Notes under the pieces: model-generated | Database searches by the model: none | What the model was told of the DNA's origin: nothing | Seen by the model: only the letters and a program-made list of their open reading frames with translations | DNA from: Enterobacter cloacae subsp. cloacae ATCC 13047 | GTDB taxonomy: Bacteria > Pseudomonadota > Gammaproteobacteria > Enterobacterales > Enterobacteriaceae | Direction of reading: 5' to 3' | Assembly: GCF_000025565.1 (NCBI RefSeq) | Contig: NC_014121.1 | Span: 2,356,001-2,420,000, forward strand | DNA: 64,000 nt | Program-made: the position numbers and the translations under genes | Shown: in pieces, positions 57,473-64,000 of the stretch | How the letters are laid out: the number at the start of each line of letters is the position of its first letter | How positions within the stretch are numbered: position 1 is the stretch's first letter

Positions 57473-58740
57473 GCTTCGCCTCCAGGCAGACGCTGACCAA
57501 TACGGGCCAGCACCTGCTGTTTTAACAGGCCATCGTCCAGCGCCTCCGTCAGCTCTGCGGCAAAGGCGTAGATAATCATTTTCTGCGCCGCCTGCTGGTC
57601 AATACCGCGCGAACGCAGATAAAACATCTGTTCATCGTCAATGCGCCCGACCGTGGCGCCGTGGCTGCATTTGACGTCGTCGGCATAGATCTCCAGCTGC
57701 GGCTTGGTGTCCACTTCTGCCAGGCGCCCCAGCAGCAGGTTGTTGTTGGTCATCTGCCCGTCGGTCTTAATGGCGTGTTGCGCCACATTGATCAGACCGT
57801 TAAACACCGCACGGCCTTTGTCGCTGACAATGGTTTTGTGCAGCTGGCGGCTGTTGCAGTAGCCTTTGTTGTGCTCAAGCCAGGTCCTCGTATCGCACAC
57901 TTCCGATTTGACCGGCATCGCCAGGCTGTTGATGCGCAGGGTGGTGTTCTCGCCGTTAAGCTGCGTACTGGTATTGTGACGCAGTACCGCGCCCCCCAGC
58001 AGGAAGCTGTGGCTGTATGCCGCTGCATCTTGTCCAAGCAGGATATCGTTATGCGCAAAGTGGTGACTCTGCGGGTTCTCGAATGCCAGCTTGATATGGT
58101 GCAGCTGAGCGTTGGCGGCGACATTCATCGACAGGCGCGCCCCGGTAAAGTGGCGGGTATCGTTGAGGCTGACGTAATGTTCAATAATCGTGGCCTCCGC
58201 CCCCTCCGCCAGCTCCAGATGGTGGCGATAGTGCGCAGTATTGATTTCATCGCCGTCCAGGCCCTGGGTGATATGCATCAGCAGCAGCGGTTTCGCCGGG
58301 CGCTGGTTTCGCTTCACGTGAATCTGCGTCACACTCTGTGCCAGGCTCTCGGTAAGGTGCAGAAAGACCTCCGGCTGCACGGGTGCCGTCAGGCTCTGGC
58401 GCTCATCATTAATGGCGATCGTATAACCGCTCTCGTCGGTGCTGTCGCTCAGATCAGGACGGAACTGGCCGTCGACAAACACCAGGCGCAGGGCATCCAC
58501 ATTCAGCGCCAGTGCATCGCGCTGCGTCGGTGTGATATCCGCTCGTTGCGAGACAAATTCAGCGTTCAGCAGGCCCTCAAGCGGCGTGTACTTCCAGTTC
58601 TCATGTTTACGCGTGGGTAAACCGAGGCGCAGCATCTGTTGCAGGTGCTGTTGTGCCTGCTCAGAACGCCTTCCGCCCTGCGCTTCAAACAGGCGGTGCC
58701 ACTGCTGGAGCGCATTACTGCTGTTCGGTAAGCCAGCCAT
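57469..58740 (-). CDS. sufD: SufD, scaffold subunit
   Basis: The 423-residue protein has the E. coli length from ATG 58740 ([14 protein letters not shown]). The beta-helical SufBD core includes [15 protein letters not shown] and [25 protein letters not shown]. It forms SufBC2D with SufB and SufC. Its start overlaps the end of sufC by 26 bp. Confidence 0.97.
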   Translation of the reverse strand: MAGLPNSSNALQQWHRLFEAQGGRRSEQAQQHLQQMLRLGLPTRKHENWKYTPLEGLLNAEFVSQRADITPTQRDALALNVDALRLVFVDGQFRPDLSDSTDESGYTIAINDERQSLTAPVQPEVFLHLTESLAQSVTQIHVKRNQRPAKPLLLMHITQGLDGDEINTAHYRHHLELAEGAEATIIEHYVSLNDTRHFTGARLSMNVAANAQLHHIKLAFENPQSHHFAHNDILLGQDAAAYSHSFLLGGAVLRHNTSTQLNGENTTLRINSLAMPVKSEVCDTRTWLEHNKGYCNSRQLHKTIVSDKGRAVFNGLINVAQHAIKTDGQMTNNNLLLGRLAEVDTKPQLEIYADDVKCSHGATVGRIDDEQMFYLRSRGIDQQAAQKMIIYAFAAELTEALDDGLLKQQVLARIGQRLPGGEA

Positions 58741-59461
58741 AGCCCTGCTCCTCCAGTTGTTTGACCAGCGTGAAATCACCGGATTTCACAATGCGCCCCT
58801 GGTAAAGCACGTGGACGTAATCCGGTTTGATGTAGTCAAGAATACGCTGATAGTGGGTGACGATAATGAATGACCGTTTGCCGTCGCGCAGAGAATTCAC
58901 CCCGTCGGCGACAATCTTGAGGGCATCGATATCCAGACCGGAATCGGTCTCATCCAGAATGCACAGTTCAGGTTCAAGCACCGCCATCTGCAGAATGTCG
59001 TTGCGCTTCTTCTCGCCGCCGGAGAAGCCGACGTTCACCGAGCGGGTCAGCAGATCTTCCGGCATTTTCAGCAGCTTGATCTTCTCTTCCATCAGGTCCT
59101 GAAAATCAAAACGATCCAGCGCCTCCAGGCCACGGTATTTGCGTACCGCGTTGAGCGCCGTTTGCAGGAAGAACTGATTACTGACGCCCGGAATTTCGAC
59201 CGGATACTGGAAAGCCATAAAGATGCCCTCCCCCGCGCGCTCTTCCGGCGACATCTCCAGCAAATCTTTGCCGTTAAACTCCACCGAGCCGTTGGTCACT
59301 TCGTAATCTTCGCGTCCCGCCAGCGTCGCTGAAAGCGTACTTTTCCCGGAGCCATTCGGCCCCATAATGGCGTGGACTTCACCCGGCTTGACGTCAAAAT
59401 TGAGGCCACGCAGGATGGCTTTGTCTTCCACGCTAACCTGTAAATCTTTAATACTTAACAT
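58715..59461 (-). CDS. sufC: SufC, ABC-type ATPase
   Basis: The 248-residue ATPase matches E. coli SufC: Walker A GPNGSGKST, signature FSGGEKKRNDI, Walker B LCILDETDSGLD, and H-loop VTHYQ. It powers structural change of the SufBC2D complex. It lies between sufB and sufD. Confidence 0.98.
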   Translation of the reverse strand: MLSIKDLQVSVEDKAILRGLNFDVKPGEVHAIMGPNGSGKSTLSATLAGREDYEVTNGSVEFNGKDLLEMSPEERAGEGIFMAFQYPVEIPGVSNQFFLQTALNAVRKYRGLEALDRFDFQDLMEEKIKLLKMPEDLLTRSVNVGFSGGEKKRNDILQMAVLEPELCILDETDSGLDIDALKIVADGVNSLRDGKRSFIIVTHYQRILDYIKPDYVHVLYQGRIVKSGDFTLVKQLEEQGYGWLTEQQ

Positions 59462-59470
59462 GTGCTTTCC

Positions 59471-60961
59471 TTAACCGACGCTGTGTTCAAGACTAATGGC
59501 GAGGAGTTTCTGGGCTTCAACGGCAAATTCCAGCGGCAGTTCAGAGAACACGTCCTTACAGAAGCCGTTGACAATCATCGAGATGGCATCTTCTTCACTG
59601 ATCCCGCGCTGCAGGCAGTAGAAGAGCTGATCTTCCCCGATACGCGACGTTGTCGCCTCATGCTCAAGCTGGGCGCTGTTGTTGCGACACTCCACGTACG
59701 GGAAGGTATGCGCGCCGCAGTCTGCGCCAATCAGCATGGAGTCACACTGGGTAAAGTTTCGCGCGTTGGTGGCCGTAGGCATAATTTTCACCAGCCCGCG
59801 ATAGCTGTTCTGGCTGTGTCCGGCGGAAATACCTTTTGAGATGATGGTCGATTTGGTGTTTTTACCAATGTGGATCATCTTGGTGCCGGTATCCGCCTGC
59901 TGATGGCCGCTGGTCAGCGCAACGGAATAAAACTCGCCGATGGAGTTATCCCCGCGCAAAATACAGCTCGGATACTTCCAGGTAATGGCCGAGCCGGTTT
60001 CAGACTGGGTCCAGGACATCTTGCTGTTTTCGCCTTCGCACAGCGCACGCTTGGTGACGAAGTTGAGGATACCGCCGGTATTACCGTCGCCCGGGAACCA
60101 GTTCTGCACCGTGGAGTATTTCACTTCGGCGTCTTTGTGGATGATGACTTCAACCACCGCAGCGTGGAGCTGGTAGCTGTCGCGCACCGGCGCGGAACAC
60201 CCTTCGATGTAGCTGACGTAGCTGCCTTCGTCCGCCACCAGAATGGTGCGCTCGAACTGGCCGGTCTTTTCCGCGTTGATGCGGAAATAGGTCGACAGCT
60301 CCATTGGACAACGTACCCCTTTCGGCACGTAGATGAAGGTGCCGTCTGAGGCGACCGCTGCGTTGAGCGCCGCGAAGAAGTTGTCGTTAGACGGTACCAC
60401 GGTGCCAATGTACTTTTTCACCAGTTCCGGGTGATCGTGGATCGCTTCGCCGAAAGAGCAGAAAATGATCCCCTGTTCCGCCAGCTTCTCACGGTAGGTG
60501 GTTGCCACCGAGACAGAGTCAAAAATGGCGTCCACCGCCACCTCTTTCCCTTCGCGAACCGGCACGCCAAGCTGGTTAAACGCCTCTTCCACCTCTTTAC
60601 TCAGGAAGCTATTATCCGCCCCGGTTTGCTGTACCGCGCCGGGCTGCGAGGCGCAGGTGTCGTCACAGCTGCCGCAGGAAGGTGCAGAGTAGTAGCTGTA
60701 ATCCTGATAATTCAGCTTATCGTAGTGGGCTTTCAGCCAGTGCGGCTCTTCCATCTCCAGCCAGGCCCGGTAAGCGCTCAGGCGGAATTCGAGCATCCAC
60801 TCCGGCTCGTTACGTTTGGCTGAAATTGCGCGCACGACATCTTCGTTGATGCCCTTCGCCAGTTCATCAGTTTGCAGCTGGGTGAAGAAGCCCTCTTTAT
60901 AGTTGAGGTGTCCGCCGCTCCAGGTATTTACTTCACTCGTTGCTTCAGTATTACGAGACAT
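59471..60961 (-). CDS. sufB: SufB, Fe-S cluster scaffold
   Basis: The 496-residue protein matches E. coli SufB (495). The N-terminal CGSCDDTC Cys motif and the scaffold core (GRAVFN-type analogue [34 protein letters not shown] with the catalytic Cys, and [16 protein letters not shown]) are present. ATG 60961 gives [12 protein letters not shown], the E. coli start. Confidence 0.98.
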   Translation of the reverse strand: MSRNTEATSEVNTWSGGHLNYKEGFFTQLQTDELAKGINEDVVRAISAKRNEPEWMLEFRLSAYRAWLEMEEPHWLKAHYDKLNYQDYSYYSAPSCGSCDDTCASQPGAVQQTGADNSFLSKEVEEAFNQLGVPVREGKEVAVDAIFDSVSVATTYREKLAEQGIIFCSFGEAIHDHPELVKKYIGTVVPSNDNFFAALNAAVASDGTFIYVPKGVRCPMELSTYFRINAEKTGQFERTILVADEGSYVSYIEGCSAPVRDSYQLHAAVVEVIIHKDAEVKYSTVQNWFPGDGNTGGILNFVTKRALCEGENSKMSWTQSETGSAITWKYPSCILRGDNSIGEFYSVALTSGHQQADTGTKMIHIGKNTKSTIISKGISAGHSQNSYRGLVKIMPTATNARNFTQCDSMLIGADCGAHTFPYVECRNNSAQLEHEATTSRIGEDQLFYCLQRGISEEDAISMIVNGFCKDVFSELPLEFAVEAQKLLAISLEHSVG

Positions 60962-60969
60962 AGTACCGC

Positions 60970-61338
60970 CTATACCCCAAAGCTTTCGCCGCAGCCACAT
61001 TCGTTCTGGGCTTTCGGGTTATGAAATTTGAATAACTGGTTTAAACCTTCACGCACGTAGTCCACTTCGGTTCCGTCGATAAACGGCATCGCCTGAAGCG
61101 CGACATACAGTTTTGCGCCATCCGTTTCAAACACCAGATCATCTTTTTCGGGTTCGGTGACGGTGTCGAGCACATAACCAAACCCCGCGCAGCCGGTCTG
61201 CTTGACCCCTAAACGCACGCCGAGGATCTCTGGCTTTTTCGCCACCAGCTGATGAATATGTGCCGCCGCCGCTGGCGTGAGCGTTAAACCGCGCCAGGCG
61301 AAATCGGCAGGGTTAAAGGTTTCTGAATGCAGTTCCAT
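60970..61338 (-). CDS. sufA: SufA, A-type Fe-S carrier
   Basis: The 122-residue protein matches E. coli SufA. The three cluster-ligating cysteines lie in [10 protein letters not shown] and the C-terminal [11 protein letters not shown]. First gene of the suf operon, downstream of a Fur box. Confidence 0.97.
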   Translation of the reverse strand: MELHSETFNPADFAWRGLTLTPAAAAHIHQLVAKKPEILGVRLGVKQTGCAGFGYVLDTVTEPEKDDLVFETDGAKLYVALQAMPFIDGTEVDYVREGLNQLFKFHNPKAQNECGCGESFGV

Positions 61339-61383
61339 AGGTCCACCTCATCTGATAAGCCATCAGGGCATAACACCATGTTA

Positions 61384-61400
61384 GTGATAACGATTATCAC
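61384..61400. promoter_or_regulatory. Fur box of the suf operon
   Basis: GTGATAACGATTATCAC is a perfect 7-3-7 palindrome that fits the Fur consensus (GATAAT-type hexamers), 46 bp upstream of sufA. E. coli suf is repressed here by Fur and activated by IscR and OxyR from further upstream. Confidence 0.85.
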
Positions 61401-61507
61401 TTCAACCCTCTGACAGCAGGGGCATTAGGCTTAATCGCCCTTTTTGCCTGGTTTTATTAAGCATAGACCCTGTGAGAGGATGCTGGCGGGATGGATTTAA
61501 TTGTTCA

Positions 61508-61528
61508 ATGCATTGATTAATAATGCAT
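61508..61528. repeat. Perfect 7-7-7 palindrome in the suf upstream region
   Basis: ATGCATT (61508-61514), GATTAAT, AATGCAT (61522-61528). It lies about 170 bp upstream of sufA in the 313-bp gap 61339-61651, where E. coli has OxyR and IHF sites. It does not match the known OxyR pattern well. Confidence 0.45.
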
Positions 61529-61623
61529 TTCGCTGCGTCGTTCGTCTGATTAAAAGGAAAAGCAAAATATGCATCGGAAATGCCTATTTTTGAGATAGCT
61601 TTTGCGCAGGACAGGACAGAAAG

Positions 61624-61644
61624 AAAAAAAGGCCCTCAAGGCCT
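61624..61644 (-). terminator. Terminator of bluR
   Basis: AGGCC (61630-61634) and GGCCT (61640-61644) with a five-base loop; the minus-strand side continues into seven T. Confidence 0.8.
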
Positions 61645-61651
61645 CTGATGA

Positions 61652-62380
61652 TTAATGATGAAAGGCGACGGAAAAACCTTGTTCACGCCAGTGATCGAGC
61701 TGTTCCTGCTGACGGGGCGTGGGCGATTTTCCCGTCCAGACAAAGAGTTTCTGCCCGGGGAAGAGTTCGGGACGCGGTGAATCAATCGGCTCTGCCAGCA
61801 CGTCGATATGCCAGCCCTTATTGGCTAAGCGCGCGGCTTCAAGCCACAGATGAGTGCGGTCGTCGCACTCCCAACCGATGAGCAACGCATCTTTACCAGC
61901 TTTTTTACGCGATTCTGCCAGGCTTGCCACGGCGAATTCGATCAGCACACCATCAAACAGGCTCGCCATGTGGCGCACCGTATTTTGATCCTGATTCATG
62001 CGCTGCCTTACGGGGGTAATAATGTTGTCGATCAACGCATCCATGGCGTGATCGCGGCGAAACTCGCCAATTTTTGCGCGCAGTTTTGCCGGGCTGGCAT
62101 AGCGCAAAACGGTCATCATCTCTTCCTGGAAAGCGGCCCAGTTACCCTGGGTCATCACTTCCTTGTTCTCCAGCAAGGCTTTTACTTTCCCCACCGAAAC
62201 GCCTGATTTCATCAGACGTTTGATCTCTTCAATACGCAGGATATCCTCGTCGTCGAACTGACGATGACCCCCTTCACTGCGCTGCGGCTTCAACAAACCA
62301 TAACGGCGCTGCCAGGCACGCAGCGTAACGGGGTTGATACCGCATCGTTCGGCGACTTCGCCGATACTGTAATAGGCCAT
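61652..62380 (-). CDS. bluR: BluR (YcgE), MerR-like repressor antagonised by BluF
   Basis: The 242-residue protein matches E. coli BluR (243). The N-terminal MerR helix-turn-helix is [22 protein letters not shown] with [14 protein letters not shown] as the wing, and the C-terminal part resembles a B12-binding-like fold without the cobalamin His motif. BluR represses the ycgZ-ymgAB-ariR genes until blue-light-activated BluF binds it. Start at ATG 62380 because GAGGGAG lies just upstream; ATG 62407 and TTG 62440 are in frame but poorer. Confidence 0.92.
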   Translation of the reverse strand: MAYYSIGEVAERCGINPVTLRAWQRRYGLLKPQRSEGGHRQFDDEDILRIEEIKRLMKSGVSVGKVKALLENKEVMTQGNWAAFQEEMMTVLRYASPAKLRAKIGEFRRDHAMDALIDNIITPVRQRMNQDQNTVRHMASLFDGVLIEFAVASLAESRKKAGKDALLIGWECDDRTHLWLEAARLANKGWHIDVLAEPIDSPRPELFPGQKLFVWTGKSPTPRQQEQLDHWREQGFSVAFHH

Positions 62381-62432
62381 TAACTCCCTCACGCTCAATA
62401 CTTCCATACCCAACCACAGCAACCTTATCAGA

Positions 62433-62453
62433 TTGTACAAGCTATTTGTATAA
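62433..62453. promoter_or_regulatory. TTGTACAA-type boxes upstream of bluR
   Basis: TTGTACAA (62433-62440) and TTGTATAA (62446-62453) lie 53 bp upstream of bluR, and a third copy TTGTACAG is at 62558. They resemble MlrA/BluR-type MerR operators and suggest autoregulation. The 190-bp gap 62381-62570 also has a small hairpin ATGGTG/CACCAT (62480-62495). Confidence 0.45.
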
Positions 62454-62570
62454 CTAAGACCTCAGTTTGAAACAGGTGAATGGTGAGGACACCATCCACG
62501 CCGTTAACTCTATTGTTGTCTAAATTCCGCCTTCCGTACAGTTAACTCTGCCAAAGGTTGTACAGCTTTA

Positions 62571-63791
62571 TCACAATCCAGACTTTTTCTCGGGCCACGA
62601 AATTGCCGGAATGCCGCCATGTCGGGGGCTGGCAAACAGGTGTCCCTGGAACTGGGAAATTCCCGCAGATTCCAGCCACATCCACTCCTCAGCCTTCTCT
62701 ACGCCAACGGCGCAGAACTGAATTTCCAGCGAGGAACAGCACTTGATAATCGCCTGAATGATGGCCTGACGCGGACCGCTTTTATGCACATCCAGCACCA
62801 GATCGCGATTAATCTTAATTCTGTCCGGCTGGAACTGGGCCAGCAACTGCAGCCCGGCAAAACCGGCCCCGAAGTGATCGATCGTCACGCTGATACCGGC
62901 ACTTTTTAACTGCCGGACCGAATGGGTAAACTCATCGAAGCGCGAGATGGCTTCACTTTCGGTGAATTCCACCACAATTTGCTCCGGCACAAAGCCGTTC
63001 GCGTCGATAGCGGTGAGCAGGAAATCGACGGCATGCGGGACATTGACCAGCGTCATGGGCAACAGGTTAATCGACAGCGTCTGATTCTGTAGCCCCAGCG
63101 CACTGGCCATGGAGAGCGCAACCTGTTTGCTGTGCAAATCTGCTGCGTAGACCTCTTCGCGCGGAAGCGCCGCAAAATAGGCCCGTGGCGAGTCGCCGGA
63201 TGGCGTGCGCAGCAGTGCCTCCCAGGAGACCACCTCCTGCATAAAGGGATCCACAATCGGCTGAAATGCAAAGCTGCAGTCCGCCCCTTTTGCTACCACC
63301 GGCGGTTGTGCGGATAACGGCGTCTCCTCGGGGATAAAATCCCAGGCATCGGCGGGCGGCAATTCAAAATAGTTGGCCTTCTCGGTTGCCTCAACGAACG
63401 TGCGGAAGAATTGCAGCGGACGATCGTTATAGGTCAGCTGATAGCGGGTCGTGCCCTTATTAAGCACCTGCTGAAGAACATCTTCCCGGTCGAAGTGACG
63501 CAAATCAAAGAGCTCCATCCCAACATTGCCAAAACGCCGGGAAGGTCCGTGATCGCGCATCAGTTCCACCACATTGTGGTGACGCGGATCGCGGCAGATC
63601 TGCTCATAAATGGCGGTCACGTTTTCGACTGGCCCTTCGAGCAACTGAAAAAAGTGCGTGCCGTTAAACAACAGGATCCCCGTGACGTCGGATTGTCGGT
63701 TTTTACTATCTGCAGCAGCGACCATGGTTTCCAGCGCTTTCACCGGAACGTCATCGCAGATATGGCTGCGGTATATGATGGTTGTCAGCAT
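62571..63791 (-). CDS. bluF: BluF (YcgF), BLUF-EAL blue-light receptor
   Basis: The 406-residue protein has an N-terminal BLUF domain (Tyr7 in TTIIYRSH; NGTHFFQLLEGP with the flavin-contacting Gln) and a C-terminal EAL-like domain from about residue 165. The EAL motif itself is present (WEALLRT), but other catalytic residues of cyclic-di-GMP phosphodiesterases are changed (IDHFGAGFAG for IDDFGTG; AVGVEKAEEW for the usual AEGVE). Like E. coli BluF it is probably not an enzyme but a light-dependent anti-repressor of BluR. bluF and bluR are tandem as in E. coli, but here they sit next to suf. Confidence 0.93.
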   Translation of the reverse strand: MLTTIIYRSHICDDVPVKALETMVAAADSKNRQSDVTGILLFNGTHFFQLLEGPVENVTAIYEQICRDPRHHNVVELMRDHGPSRRFGNVGMELFDLRHFDREDVLQQVLNKGTTRYQLTYNDRPLQFFRTFVEATEKANYFELPPADAWDFIPEETPLSAQPPVVAKGADCSFAFQPIVDPFMQEVVSWEALLRTPSGDSPRAYFAALPREEVYAADLHSKQVALSMASALGLQNQTLSINLLPMTLVNVPHAVDFLLTAIDANGFVPEQIVVEFTESEAISRFDEFTHSVRQLKSAGISVTIDHFGAGFAGLQLLAQFQPDRIKINRDLVLDVHKSGPRQAIIQAIIKCCSSLEIQFCAVGVEKAEEWMWLESAGISQFQGHLFASPRHGGIPAISWPEKKSGL

Positions 63792-63921
63792 GCTTTTCCT
63801 GAAGGGGTTAGGGGTTTGGCCACGAAAACGCGTGGATAGAGTTCTGTTATAGCATATTAATTGTCAGGCAAATAATTTACGTCTCAATGATTTAGGACGT
63901 TTGTGACCCGAATTTTCGATG

Positions 63922-63957
63922 TTGTACAACTTAACCACGACGCTTCAAGTTGTACAA
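63922..63957. promoter_or_regulatory. Paired TTGTACAA boxes upstream of bluF
   Basis: TTGTACAA at 63922-63929 (within GTTGTACAAC) and at 63950-63957 are identical palindromes with centres 28 bp apart, about 130-170 bp upstream of bluF. In E. coli, BluR binds between bluF and the divergent ycgZ operon. A divergent gene would start beyond the window. The stretch 63792-64000 has no gene that I can see. Confidence 0.6.
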
Positions 63958-64000
63958 TATATTCTGTTACGATACCGTTACAAACCCCATCAATAACCCT

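Overview
The window is chromosomal DNA of an enteric gammaproteobacterium, most likely Enterobacter or a close relative (Leclercia, Lelliottia). This rests on near-E. coli protein sequences and gene order (cnu-ydgK-rsxABCDGE-nth-dtpA-gstA-pdxY-tyrS-pdxH-mliC-anmK-slyB-slyA-ydhIJK-sodC-ydhF-ydhL-nemRA-gloA-rnt-grxD-mepH-sodB-ydhP-ynhF-purR-punR/punC-cfa-ribC-mdtK-valVW-ydhS ... fumD ... pykF-lpp-ldtE-sufEDSCBA). The sequence was read by eye; family assignments come from remembered homologues, not searches.

Region by region: 1-7.2 kb holds a Hha-family nucleoid protein, YdgK, the six-subunit Rsx electron-transfer complex and endonuclease III. 7.8-15.4 kb holds peptide import, glutathione transferase, the anmK-mliC-pdxH-tyrS-pdxY cluster and slyB with a PhoP box. 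15.6-17 kb holds an extra, frameshifted diguanylate cyclase between slyB and slyA. 17-26.6 kb holds the SlyA-linked efflux genes ydhIJK, sodC, ydhF, ydhL, an extra EptA-type phosphoethanolamine transferase, and the NemR electrophile-response operon with gloA. 26.7-38.6 kb is conserved backbone: rnt, grxD, mepH, sodB, purR, punR/punC, cfa, ribC, mdtK and two tRNA-Val genes.

The most variable part is 38.6-52.3 kb. E. coli carries ydhR and ydhTUXWVY here. This genome instead has ydhS, a beta-carbonic anhydrase, a zinc-ribbon MBL-fold protein, a 46-aa acidic protein, and a block with a secreted HbpS/GlcG-like protein, a FixL/FixJ-type two-component pair, a secreted DUF1996-type protein and two overlapping micro-ORFs. 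After fumD comes a methionine-salvage block: a second MetNIQ importer plus divergent cystathionine beta-synthase and gamma-lyase genes (reverse transsulfuration, as in Klebsiella mtcBC). After pykF-lpp-ldtE and the suf operon, the window ends with bluR-bluF (blue-light sensing), which lies elsewhere in E. coli.

Most notable: (1) the Lys/Ala repeat tail of rsxC contains an inverted, diverged copy of its own repeat unit and two in-frame stops; (2) the HbpS-like/two-component/DUF1996 locus resembles, by analogy, the HbpS-SenS-SenR heme/redox sensor of Streptomyces; (3) several unexplained inverted repeats and leader hairpins (cnu-ydgK, mdtK, cfa, suf, the two-component locus). No prophage, insertion sequence or CRISPR array was seen.
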